Positions 28,066 through 35,800 of a stretch of 64,000 nucleotides of DNA are shown here, one piece after another. The notes beneath the pieces were generated by a model, which saw nothing but the letters and a program-made list of their open reading frames with translations, ran no database searches and had not been told where the DNA came from. Position numbers and translations under genes: made by a program. Positions within the stretch are counted from its first letter, which is position 1; each line of letters starts with the position of its first letter. The stretch is from Shimia haliotis. GTDB taxonomy: Bacteria > Pseudomonadota > Alphaproteobacteria > Rhodobacterales > Rhodobacteraceae. The stretch is taken from the NCBI RefSeq assembly GCF_900114415.1, contig NZ_FOSZ01000003.1, positions 434,001-498,000 on the forward strand, in the 5' to 3' direction.

Positions 28066-28397
28066 ATGGTGTCATCATTGGGATCAACGGCTGCATATTT
28101 AGGAACCTGCTTGGTACGCCAATAAGTGATCAGATAACGATAGTCCGCTCCCTGCCCATTTTGTAGATGAGCAATGTCCGCTTTGGGCTGTGAGCCGCTG
28201 TTTGACGTGCTGGACTCCAAATGCAGTTTGGGATCGCATTAGACGCGATTCACCGAGACTTAGGCCCACAAATTGCCAGTCAGCAGTGGCCGAAACGGGG
28301 CCGCCGCTGAAAGTGCAATTGGCGGATTGGCTAAAAGGCGTTGCCCCTCGGCCTTGCGGCCTCACCCCAAGGTATTTCAGGCAATAGGAAGCGCTGG
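28066..28397. repeat. Non-coding gap, possible decayed intergenic repeat
   Basis: About 330 bases between convergent LysR and purK genes, with no credible coding frame. The stretch AATGTCCGCTTTGGGCTGTG (from about 28166) and the GCCGAAACGGGGCCGCC stretch look like pieces of a Rhodobacteraceae intergenic repeat family as I remember it. GGCCTTGCGGCC near 28353 is a short hairpin that could end purEK transcription. Confidence 0.35.
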
Positions 28398-29474
28398 TCA
28401 GCTCGACTTTGGGCTGACGCGGTTGACGTGGCCCATTTTGCGGCCCGGCTTGGTGTCGGCTTTGCCATAGAGATGCACAGCAGAGGTTGGTTCCGCGAGC
28501 AGATCGGGCAGGCGGTCCATGTCGTCGCCGATCAGGTTTTCCATGACCACATCGTTCATGCGCTGGCCGTCGCCCAGAGGCAGGCCAACCACGGCGCGGA
28601 TGTGTTGTTCGAACTGGTCGATGGTGCAGCCGTTTTGCGTCCAGTGACCGGAGTTGTGCACGCGCGGGGCGATTTCGTTCACGATCAGGCCTTGAGGTGT
28701 GACGAAGAGTTCGACCCCCATCACGCCAACATAATTCAGCGCATTGAGGATTTTGCCGGCGAGCAGGACTGCGTCCATGCGCTGACTGCCAGTGAGGCGG
28801 GCAGGCACGGTGGTGGTGGACAGGATGCCGTCCTTGTGCACGTTCTCGCCGGGGTCAAAGCAGGAGACCTGACCGTCAATCGAACGGGCTGCGATCACAC
28901 TGACCTCGTGGGAGAAATTCACGAAGCCTTCGAGAAGCGCGGGGGCGCCGGCCATGTCGGCGAGCGCGGTGTCGGCGTCCTCAGAGGACTTCAGGCGGGC
29001 TTGGCCCTTGCCGTCATAGCCGAAGCGGCGGGTTTTCAGGATAGAAGGCGCGCCAACCTCGGCAATGGCCGCCGCCATGCTGTTGGCGTCGTCCACAGTG
29101 GCGAAGGGGGCGGTCATCAGGCCCAGATCACGCAGAAAGGTTTTCTCGGTCAGGCGGTCTTGTGACACCCGCAACGCGTCGCGGTTTGGGTGGATCCGGC
29201 AGTGCTCTTCGAGGATGTCGAGTGCCGAGGTCGGGATGTTTTCGAACTCGTAGGTGATGACGTCGACGGATTTGGCGAATTCGCGAAGGGCGTCGGCGTC
29301 GTCGTAACTTTTCTGGAAGTGATAGTTGGCCACGTGGCTTGCGGGGCAGTCGCCGCCTGGCTCAAAGATGCAGGTTTTGTATCCCAGCCGGGAGGCCGCA
29401 ACTGAGAGCATACGGCCAAGCTGGCCACCGCCGAGAATGCCGATGGTGGCGTTGGGGGCGAGCGGCTTAGTCAT
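28398..29474 (-). CDS. purK: 5-(carboxyamino)imidazole ribonucleotide synthase
   Basis: PurK uses ATP and bicarbonate to carboxylate aminoimidazole ribonucleotide in purine biosynthesis. The 358-residue ATP-grasp protein begins with the nucleotide-binding [20 protein letters not shown], has ATP-grasp signatures [14 protein letters not shown] near residue 138 and [14 protein letters not shown], and ends with [18 protein letters not shown] and [20 protein letters not shown] 29474 lies inside the end of purE (8-base overlap); an in-frame ATG at 29486 is also possible. Operon with purE. Confidence 0.95.
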   Translation of the reverse strand: MTKPLAPNATIGILGGGQLGRMLSVAASRLGYKTCIFEPGGDCPASHVANYHFQKSYDDADALREFAKSVDVITYEFENIPTSALDILEEHCRIHPNRDALRVSQDRLTEKTFLRDLGLMTAPFATVDDANSMAAAIAEVGAPSILKTRRFGYDGKGQARLKSSEDADTALADMAGAPALLEGFVNFSHEVSVIAARSIDGQVSCFDPGENVHKDGILSTTTVPARLTGSQRMDAVLLAGKILNALNYVGVMGVELFVTPQGLIVNEIAPRVHNSGHWTQNGCTIDQFEQHIRAVVGLPLGDGQRMNDVVMENLIGDDMDRLPDLLAEPTSAVHLYGKADTKPGRKMGHVNRVSPKSS

Positions 29475-29958
29475 CTTGGGGCTCATCCGGAATGGAGGCA
29501 GACAGGGCGTCGCGCCATGCATCAAGACGGGCGGCAAGACCAGAGTCTTGCAGGGCGAGAATGCCAGCGGCCATCAGGCCCGCGTTGGCGGCCCCTGCGG
29601 CCCCGATTGCCATGGTGGCAACGGGGAACCCTTTAGGCATTTGCACAATAGAATAGAGGCTGTCGACTCCAGAGAGTGCGCGGGTCTGAACCGGCACGCC
29701 GATCACCGGCACGCGGGTTTTGGAGGCCATCATCCCGGGTAGGTGCGCGGCACCACCGGCACCTGCGATGATCACCTGAAGGCCACGGCCCGCGGCCTCT
29801 TTGCCGTAAGACCAGAGCCGGTCCGGTGTACGGTGGGCGGAGACGATTTTCTTCTCGTAGGGGATGCCAAGTTCTTCGAGAAGGGTGGCTGCTTCTTTCA
29901 TGGTGGGCCAGTCTGATTGGCTGCCCATGATGATGCCGACCTGTGGTGTGTCCGTCAT
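29467..29958 (-). CDS. purE: 5-(carboxyamino)imidazole ribonucleotide mutase
   Basis: PurE moves the carboxylate from N5-CAIR to give CAIR, the step after PurK. The 163-residue protein has the defining [20 protein letters not shown] at the N-terminus, [20 protein letters not shown] near residue 42 with the catalytic His, and [15 protein letters not shown] near residue 68. It is the first gene of purEK, overlapping purK by 8 bases. Typical class I PurE length. Confidence 0.96.
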   Translation of the reverse strand: MTDTPQVGIIMGSQSDWPTMKEAATLLEELGIPYEKKIVSAHRTPDRLWSYGKEAAGRGLQVIIAGAGGAAHLPGMMASKTRVPVIGVPVQTRALSGVDSLYSIVQMPKGFPVATMAIGAAGAANAGLMAAGILALQDSGLAARLDAWRDALSASIPDEPQDD

Positions 29959-30034
29959 GTCCGGTTCCCGCGTATACGTTCCAAGGAATAAAGGCGCGTT
30001 ATAGCGGGATTCGCAATTTCTGCAATGCGGCGGA

Positions 30035-30259
30035 TCAGGCGATAATGTCCGGTGTCAGGCGGTCTTCGATGCGTGCGATGATGTCCTTTAGGCGCAGTTT
30101 TTGTTTCTTCAGGCGCTGGATCGTGAGTTGATCGTTTTTGCCGCGTTCAACAAGGGCATGAATCGCTTCGTCCAGATCCCTGTGTTCCTGTTTGAACACC
30201 TCAAGCTCCACCTGCAGCACGTCATCGGTTTTCATCGACAGGTCGCGCGCGTCGCTCAT
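30035..30259 (-). CDS. DUF465 family small coiled-coil protein
   Basis: A 74-residue highly charged protein of the YdcH/DUF465 family. [20 protein letters not shown] and [20 protein letters not shown] form two helices of a predicted coiled coil. No signal or membrane segment. AAGGATG precedes the ATG. A much longer open frame upstream to 30952 is a shadow of hsp20. Function unknown; members are common, constitutive and often highly expressed. Confidence 0.85.
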   Translation of the reverse strand: MSDARDLSMKTDDVLQVELEVFKQEHRDLDEAIHALVERGKNDQLTIQRLKKQKLRLKDIIARIEDRLTPDIIA

Positions 30260-30366
30260 TTTCTGACATCCTTGTTCTTGATTTTCTTCGAATATAGGCA
30301 CTTGGCGGGCACGTGCAAAGTGTCGAAGGCGCGCAGCGGTTAATGTGCTGAGTCTTGCCGGCGGGC

Positions 30367-30395
30367 CTTGCCTCTGCCCAAGAAGCCCCCCATAT
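30367..30395 (+). promoter_or_regulatory. Candidate sigma-32 promoter of hsp20
   Basis: CTTGCC (30367-30372), 15 bases, then CCCCATAT (30388-30395), close to the RpoH consensus CTTGAA-N13-17-CCCCATNT. Transcription would start about 55-60 bases before the hsp20 ATG. Confidence 0.6.
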
Positions 30396-30430
30396 TCGAA
30401 AGTGCGTCGGTTGCCAGGATGGGACGGGCG

Positions 30431-30460
30431 CATGGCTGTCGCTTTGATAAGGACGTGTCG
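30431..30460 (+). ncRNA. ROSE-like RNA thermometer candidate in the hsp20 5' UTR
   Basis: UCGCU (30439-30443) can pair with the Shine-Dalgarno AGGA (30450-30453) around a UUGAUA loop, with the central G bulged. Flanking G30438-C30454 extends it. This U-Y-G-C-U/AGGA arrangement is the hallmark of ROSE elements that block translation of alphaproteobacterial small heat-shock genes at low temperature. Only the last hairpin is evident; the full multi-stem ROSE fold was not established. Confidence 0.45.
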
Positions 30461-30874
30461 ATGACTAAGCACACTTTGGGGACGTACCCCCACATGCTCG
30501 GGTTCGAGCAACTGGAACGCCTTCTGGAACGCACCGCCAAGACGGGCAATGAAGGGTATCCGCCTTTCAACATAGAACAGACTTCCGATTTTTCTTACCG
30601 CATCACCTTGGCTGTGGCCGGTTTTGGTGAGGAAGATCTGAGCATCACGGTCGAGGATCGTCAGTTGGTGATCCGTGGACGTCAGGGCGATGACAGCGAG
30701 GGGCGTGTGTTTTTGCACCGCGGGATCGCTGCGCGCCAGTTTCAGCGCAGCTTTGTTCTGGCAGATGGTGTTGAAGTGGGCGAAGCGGCGATGGAAAACG
30801 GACTGCTGCATGTCGATCTGACACGGGCGAAACCGGAGACGGTTGTGCAGACAATCCAGATTAAGAAGGGGTAG
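30461..30874 (+). CDS. Small heat-shock protein Hsp20 (IbpA-like)
   Basis: An ATP-independent holdase of 137 residues with an alpha-crystallin domain. The N-terminus MTKHTLGTYPHMLGFEQLER resembles IbpA proteins. PPFNIEQTSDFSYRITLAVA, GFGEEDLSITVEDRQLVIRG and the L-x-V-D-L near the end (GLLHVDLTR) are the domain strands, and FQRSFVLADGVEVGEAAMEN is the last conserved segment. ATG 30461 follows AAGGA by 7 bases; the frame further up to 30368 is non-family sequence. A sigma-32-like promoter and a ROSE-like hairpin precede it, and DUF1150 follows after 4 bases. Confidence 0.93.
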   Translation: MTKHTLGTYPHMLGFEQLERLLERTAKTGNEGYPPFNIEQTSDFSYRITLAVAGFGEEDLSITVEDRQLVIRGRQGDDSEGRVFLHRGIAARQFQRSFVLADGVEVGEAAMENGLLHVDLTRAKPETVVQTIQIKKG

Positions 30875-30878
30875 GGCG

Positions 30879-31136
30879 ATGTATGATGAGTATGAGTTTG
30901 ACGCCGACGACTTTGAGCCAAATGAGTTTGAAGGCCACGTGGCGGACCGCATCGTTTATGTGCGCCCGGTGGCAACGGCAGATCTGCCTGAAGAGGTTCA
31001 GGACCAGGTCGAGGATGGAGAAACGCTTTATGCGGTGCATGACGCGGAGGGTGAACGGCTGGCGCTTGTGAAAGATCGCAAGATGGCGTTCATGCTGGCG
31101 CGCGATCACGACTATGCGCCGGTGGCTGTGCACTGA
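30879..31136 (+). CDS. DUF1150 family protein
   Basis: An 85-residue acidic protein with a very Asp/Glu-rich N-terminus (MYDEYEFDADDFEPNEFEG) followed by the DUF1150 core: DRIVYVRPVATADLPEEV, LYAVHDAEGERLALVKDR and KMAFMLARDHDYAPVAVH. It starts 4 bases after the hsp20 stop. DUF1150 genes are repeatedly next to hsp20 in alphaproteobacteria, so a role in heat-stress protein handling is reasonable inference; no activity is known. Confidence 0.88.
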   Translation: MYDEYEFDADDFEPNEFEGHVADRIVYVRPVATADLPEEVQDQVEDGETLYAVHDAEGERLALVKDRKMAFMLARDHDYAPVAVH

Positions 31137-31163
31137 GCCCAAGCTTTTGACAATCGGTATAGG

Positions 31164-31195
31164 AACCCGCCGCGAGAGATTGTGGTGGGTTTTTC
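31164..31195 (+). terminator. Rho-independent terminator after hsp20-DUF1150
   Basis: AACCCGCC (31164-31171) pairs with GGTGGGTT (31184-31191, one G-T pair) and is followed by a T-rich stretch. Confidence 0.75.
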
Positions 31196-31359
31196 TTTGG
31201 GTTTCACCTCGGCAGCAGGGTGCTTGCGGCGGGTGGAGCCTTTGCGACGTGGGGTCAGAAATGCGATTTTTGGGCAGAAAATATTGCGCGTTGCCGTTGG
31301 CTCAGTAGAGCTTGTTCCAAAGCGGCCGCAGCAGGCCCAAGCCACAAGGAACACAACAG

Positions 31360-32469
31360 ATGAGCCGTCAGGATATTCTTTTTACCCCCGTCGATTTGGG
31401 CAAGTTGCAGGTCAAGAACCGCGTGGCAATGGCGCCGATGACCCGGATGTATTCACCGGGCAACGTGCCGAATTCTAAAAACATTGCTTACTACAAGGCG
31501 CGGGCTGAAGGCGGTGTTGGGCTGATTATCACCGAAGGCACATTCGTGGGCCACAAGGCGGCGATTGCTTATCCGAATGTGCCTGCGTTTTCCGGTGAAG
31601 ATTCGCTGGCGGGATGGAAAAAGGTTGTGGATGCTGTGCACGAGGCGGGTGGCAAGATTGCCCCGCAACTGTGGCATGTGGGCGGAATCCGTCGCCCGGG
31701 TGTAAATCCCGGTGGTGACGAGCCAGGCCACAGCCCCAGCGGCATGGCAAAACCCGGCAAAGTCACCGGTCACGCGATGGAGCAGGCCGACATAGACGAG
31801 GTGATCGCAGCCTTTGCCAAGGCGGCAGCGGACGCCAAGAAGATCGGTTTTGACGCAATCGAATTACATGGGGCGCATGGCTATCTGATCGACCAGTTTT
31901 TCTGGGACGGCACCAATGTGCGCGAAGATGAATACGGTGGCGATCTCGCAGGGCGGTCGCGCTTTGCACTGGAACTGGTGAAGGCTGTGCGCGCGGCAGT
32001 GGGCGAAGACTTCCCGATCATCTTCCGGTTTTCACAATGGAAACAACAAGATTACACGGCCCGCCTGTGTGAGACGCCGGAAGAGCTGGAAGGCTTCTTG
32101 AAGCCGTTGTCGGACGCTGGCGTGGACATCTTCCATTGTTCGACCCGCCGTTTCTGGGAGCCGGAGTTTGAGGGCAGCGACCTGAACCTCGCTGGCTGGG
32201 CGCGCAAGTTAACGGGCAAGCCGACGATCACCGTGGGCAGCGTTGGTCTCAATCAGGATTTCCTGCCGGAAAACGGGTTTGTTGAGTTCAACGAAGCCGA
32301 GCCTGCAAGCCTTGATAACCTGTTGGAACGTTTCGAGAAGGACGAGTTTGACATGGTCGCCGTGGGCCGCGCTTTGATTGCGAACCCCGATTGGGCCAAT
32401 CAGGTTCAGGACGGCAAGTTTGAAGACTTGGCGGCTTATGAGAAAGACATGTTGCAGAAACTGGTCTGA
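31360..32469 (+). CDS. NADH:flavin oxidoreductase (Old Yellow Enzyme family)
   Basis: A 369-residue FMN-dependent TIM-barrel enoate reductase or dehydrogenase. It begins with LFTPVDLGKLQVKNRVAMAP followed by MTRMYSPG. IAPQLWHVGG, the FMN/substrate motif IELHGAHGYLIDQFFWDGTN near residue 175, REDEYGGDLAGRSRFALELV and the late MVAVGRALIANPDWANQV are all typical. The start ATG follows AAGGA. It lacks the C-terminal iron-sulfur/FAD extension of 2,4-dienoyl-CoA reductase. Single gene with terminators either side; substrate unknown. Confidence 0.9.
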   Translation: MSRQDILFTPVDLGKLQVKNRVAMAPMTRMYSPGNVPNSKNIAYYKARAEGGVGLIITEGTFVGHKAAIAYPNVPAFSGEDSLAGWKKVVDAVHEAGGKIAPQLWHVGGIRRPGVNPGGDEPGHSPSGMAKPGKVTGHAMEQADIDEVIAAFAKAAADAKKIGFDAIELHGAHGYLIDQFFWDGTNVREDEYGGDLAGRSRFALELVKAVRAAVGEDFPIIFRFSQWKQQDYTARLCETPEELEGFLKPLSDAGVDIFHCSTRRFWEPEFEGSDLNLAGWARKLTGKPTITVGSVGLNQDFLPENGFVEFNEAEPASLDNLLERFEKDEFDMVAVGRALIANPDWANQVQDGKFEDLAAYEKDMLQKLV

Positions 32470-32492
32470 ATTTCAGCGAATCAAATATTATG

Positions 32493-32521
32493 GGGCTGCG
32501 CGGTGCGCGGCCCTTTTTTTG
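32493..32521 (+). terminator. Rho-independent terminator after the OYE gene
   Basis: GGGCTGCGC pairs with GCGCGGCCC (one G-T pair) around GGT and is followed by eight T residues. Confidence 0.9.
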
Positions 32522-32664
32522 TTGCCCTATAGGACAGTAGGCGTGGATTGGCGCAGATGTGTCTGTTGGGTGTTGTTTGCCATGGCAGAAGCGGACTAAA
32601 AGGCAGTGACCCCAATATGCGATAGGCGTTGCGCGAGGCGCGACCCCAGATAAGGAGAGCGAAC

Positions 32665-33609
32665 GTGGCAAGCGTTTTGGATCAGTTGAGAGAGATGACC
32701 GTGGTTGTCGCCGACACCGGCGAAGTCGAGGCCGTCAAGAAATATGCGCCGGTGGATTGCACCACCAACCCGTCACTGGTTCTGGCCGCGTTGAAGGATG
32801 CAGGTTCTGAAGAGTTGGTAGCCGCAGAGATCGAAAAAGGTCGGGCTGCGGGCTGGACTGCCGAGCAGGTCGCGGATGCGCTGACGGTGGCTGTGGGCGC
32901 GCGTCTGACGTCGCTGGTTCCGGGGCGTGTGTCGACCGAGGTGGATGCTTGTCTGTCGTTTGACACCGAAGCGTCGGTGAAGCGGGCGCAGGCGATTGTG
33001 GCGGATTATGCCGAGCGTGGCATTGGCAAGGATCGCATCCTGATCAAGTTGGCGTCCACTTGGGAAGGTATTCGCGCGGCGGAAATCCTTCAGAAACAAG
33101 GTATTGACTGCAATCTGACGCTCCTGTTCTCGATGGCGCAGGCGGTGGCGTGTGCCGATGCAAAAGCGTTCCTGATTTCGCCGTTCGTGGGCCGGATCAC
33201 CGATTGGTACAAGGCGGCCGAAGGCGTGGAAGGCTATGCGCCGGATGAAGATCCTGGCGTGAAGTCAGTGCGCGGGATTTATGATTACTACAAATCCAAC
33301 GGCATCGAGACCGTGGTGATGGGCGCGTCGTTCCGCAACTCGGGTCAGATCAAGGCCTTGGCGGGCTGTGACAACTTGACGATTGCGCCTGCTTTGCTTG
33401 AGGAAATGGGCAATGAAAACGCTGAACTGCCGCGCGTTCTGTCGCCTGACAACGCTAGCGGCTTGGCGCCGGTCACCATGGACGAAGCGACGTTCCGGTG
33501 GGAGATGAACGAGGACCCGATGGCGACCGAAAAACTGGCGGAAGGCATCCGCAAGTTTGACGTCGACCACAAGAAGCTGATCGCCATGGTCGCGGAGCGT
33601 TTGCAGTAA
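32665..33609 (+). CDS. tal: Transaldolase
   Basis: Transaldolase transfers a dihydroxyacetone unit between sugar phosphates in the pentose phosphate pathway. The 314-residue protein is the long TalA/TalB type: PVDCTTNPSLVLAALK, the Schiff-base lysine Lys128 in ILIKLASTWEGIRAAE, CNLTLLFSMAQAVACADA and the phosphate-binding SPFVGRITDWYK. Translation starts at GTG 32665, preceded by AAGGAG, although the frame stays open to 32629. It is a single gene ended by a good terminator. Confidence 0.95.
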   Translation: MASVLDQLREMTVVVADTGEVEAVKKYAPVDCTTNPSLVLAALKDAGSEELVAAEIEKGRAAGWTAEQVADALTVAVGARLTSLVPGRVSTEVDACLSFDTEASVKRAQAIVADYAERGIGKDRILIKLASTWEGIRAAEILQKQGIDCNLTLLFSMAQAVACADAKAFLISPFVGRITDWYKAAEGVEGYAPDEDPGVKSVRGIYDYYKSNGIETVVMGASFRNSGQIKALAGCDNLTIAPALLEEMGNENAELPRVLSPDNASGLAPVTMDEATFRWEMNEDPMATEKLAEGIRKFDVDHKKLIAMVAERLQ

Positions 33610-33680
33610 GCTGCAACGCGTCGGTAAAACGTCGGTATTGCGTCGGTGTCATTTGGCAGTGGTCCGACGGTAGGAACAGC

Positions 33681-33715
33681 AGGGCAATCGCGGTCAGTCG
33701 TGATTGCCCTTTTTG
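33681..33715 (+). terminator. Rho-independent terminator of transaldolase gene
   Basis: AGGGCAATC (33681-33689) pairs perfectly with GATTGCCCT (33702-33710), followed by TTTTG. Confidence 0.85.
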
Positions 33716-33890
33716 TTTGCGCACTCGACAAACACGCTAAGGGCGGTAAACACTTTGGTGATACGCGTTAAACGTGTTAAGTGGGTGTGACTTACTCCCG
33801 AGGAGACCGGTGGCTGAAATTTCACGCCGAAGACCGGAGCCTCCACTTTGTCAAGACCAGAACTTTGACACCAACCGATAGGACGCCAGC

Positions 33891-35336
33891 ATGTTTGTAA
33901 CGCCAGTTTCACGTTCACTTGCCATTGCCGCGATTGGGGCAGCTATATTTGCATCACAGGTCCGCGCGCAGGACGGGCGCCCGACATATCAGCCGATCCC
34001 GTCCGGGTACGGATATTTTGAGCACACCGAACAACTTGAAAACGCTGTTCAGGAAAACATGCGTTCGGCAATCCGTGAACATGGTTGGGGGCTTTGGGCA
34101 GGAATCATGCAGCCGCTGGACGCGGGGGATAACAACAGCTGGCCGGTTTGGTTCAGCTGGCCAACCGGTTCACAAGCTTTTTCGCAGGACATGGCCCCGC
34201 CGGAAGCGCTTCATCCGTCGATCCGCAAGTCTCAGCATGCGCAGATGGCGCGGGTGGCGCCTGTGGAAACGGATGCTCCAAACGTCAGCACTCCGGCGCC
34301 GCAGTATCCTTTGCCCGAGTATGTGAAGGAGAATTTCCAAGGCGCCTTGAAAAAGTCGGGCTCGGGTGAGGTGTCTCTTTATGACGGGGCGTATTTTGCC
34401 TTTAACGGCGATATCATGGTTGCAACGGAGTCGATGTCACCTGCCGGATTTGAAGCAATAGTGGCAGGCGAACTTTATAAAAAGTCGACGCTGGATCAGA
34501 TGAACAGAGACGGCAAAAGTGTCGACTTCCCCGCAGAGGCGATTTTCACCAAACATATGTATTGGCCAGTGAAGGCAGATGGTTTGACGGCGGTGCCTTG
34601 GTACAATGGAACGCAGTGGGATCCGAGTTTTACCGGCTATTGGGGGTATGAGTTGTGGGAGAGCGTGGTCGCTATTGATCCCAGCAATGCACAGTCAGGG
34701 GAGGCGGAGGTGTCTTTCCTGTATGGGGTGGAAGAAAACGACGGGTCACCCATGGACACGCGGACCGTCACTGCGCCAATTGTGCCGATCGAGGATCTTT
34801 ACCACCACCAAGTCACCGAGGCGGACTGGGCCCTTTTTGATGAAGCGGACAAGGCGATCCTGAATGCGGCGAGCTTTTGGCTTTATGATAAGCCGTTTGA
34901 ACCAGGCGATTATCTGGTGACGGTTGCTATGCATGTGTTCACCAAAGAAGTGCCAACATGGACGTTGCAAAGCGTTTGGTGGGTCAATGAGCCCGACACG
35001 GGCGAATATGCCAAAGACCGGCCTGAGCTGACGAGTGCCGTTGGGCCTTGGCAGAATTATTTGTTGACGCAAGGCACCGAGATTTTCCCCGAAGTTGGGG
35101 ATAATCTGAAGATTTCGGTGAACCCCTATATTGAGGGCGTGACCCACCCGATTGCCACCAGTTGCCGCAATTGCCATCAACGGGCGGGCCATACGTCGCC
35201 AGACAGCAAGGGCAAAACCGGCTATCAGACAAGCCTGTGTCCTGATTTGCTTGAGGATCTCACAGCCGAGAGCGCGTGTCTGGCGAATGTCGCGCTGACC
35301 GATTTTTCATGGCTGACAGCGGATCGGGCGAAGTAG
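33891..35336 (+). CDS. Large exported protein with one C-terminal c-type haem motif
   Basis: A 481-residue protein with a signal peptide (SLAIAAIGAAIFASQVRA, cleaved near residue 26), so periplasmic. The body is rich in aromatic residues and has no fold I can name. A single CRNCH haem-attachment motif lies near residue 428 in HPIATSCRNCHQRAGH, with two further Cys (SLCPDLL, SACLANV) after it. It looks like a monohaem cytochrome with a large unknown N-terminal domain, possibly a dehydrogenase-like or electron-carrier partner. A GATAGGACG stretch precedes the ATG. No cytochrome maturation genes are nearby. Confidence 0.65.
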   Translation: MFVTPVSRSLAIAAIGAAIFASQVRAQDGRPTYQPIPSGYGYFEHTEQLENAVQENMRSAIREHGWGLWAGIMQPLDAGDNNSWPVWFSWPTGSQAFSQDMAPPEALHPSIRKSQHAQMARVAPVETDAPNVSTPAPQYPLPEYVKENFQGALKKSGSGEVSLYDGAYFAFNGDIMVATESMSPAGFEAIVAGELYKKSTLDQMNRDGKSVDFPAEAIFTKHMYWPVKADGLTAVPWYNGTQWDPSFTGYWGYELWESVVAIDPSNAQSGEAEVSFLYGVEENDGSPMDTRTVTAPIVPIEDLYHHQVTEADWALFDEADKAILNAASFWLYDKPFEPGDYLVTVAMHVFTKEVPTWTLQSVWWVNEPDTGEYAKDRPELTSAVGPWQNYLLTQGTEIFPEVGDNLKISVNPYIEGVTHPIATSCRNCHQRAGHTSPDSKGKTGYQTSLCPDLLEDLTAESACLANVALTDFSWLTADRAK

Positions 35337-35352
35337 ACAGGCCACAAGGCCA

Positions 35353-35691
35353 TTAATCGGCGAGGGCGTTTTCCAGAAATGCGATGACGTCCTCGATCTG
35401 TTTGGCGCGGGCTTCCAGTTCTTCGACCTTTTGCGCGACAACTTTGTGACCGGCCTCTTGGTCACAGCTGCCTGCCATGGCGTCAAAAATCGTGCGTAGG
35501 TCAGCCACAGACATGCCTGCCTCGCGTGCACCGGTGATGAAGTTCAGGCGAAACAAGCTATCTTCGGGATATTCCCGATAGTTGTTGGTTGGGCTGTTCC
35601 CTTTGCTTGAGGTGATCAGGCCATTGCGTTCGTAAAACCGGATGGTGTCGCGGCTCGCGCCTGATTTCTCTGCTAGTTCTCCGATGCGCAT
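35353..35691 (-). CDS. MerR-family transcriptional regulator
   Basis: A 112-residue regulator. The N-terminal MerR helix-turn-helix and wing read MRIGELAEKSGASRDTIRFY and ERNGLITSSKGNSPTNNYRE, followed by AREAGMSVADLRTIF and a C-terminal dimerisation coiled coil (KVVAQKVEELEARAKQIEDV). Only one Cys (AGSCDQEAG) is present, so it lacks the usual paired-Cys metal site. Divergent from the FAD oxidoreductase gene, which is its likely target; the intergenic region carries a dyad. Confidence 0.9.
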   Translation of the reverse strand: MRIGELAEKSGASRDTIRFYERNGLITSSKGNSPTNNYREYPEDSLFRLNFITGAREAGMSVADLRTIFDAMAGSCDQEAGHKVVAQKVEELEARAKQIEDVIAFLENALAD

Positions 35692-35738
35692 CGCATTCTT
35701 CCTAAACCGTGGACCGTGGTCTATTGTTTTTTGTAATT

Positions 35739-35763
35739 GCCTACCTTAGATGACGCGGTAGAC
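35739..35763. promoter_or_regulatory. Inverted repeat between MerR and FAD-oxidoreductase genes
   Basis: GCCTACC (35739-35745) and GGTAGAC (35757-35763) are inverted, 6 of 7 matched, with 11 bases between. A dyad of this kind between the promoter elements is the expected MerR operator. A direct repeat ACCGTGG ACCGTGG lies nearer to merR around 35706-35719. Confidence 0.45.
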
Positions 35764-35800
35764 AGAAAATTGCAACCGGATGGACAGGTAAGGATTGGGT

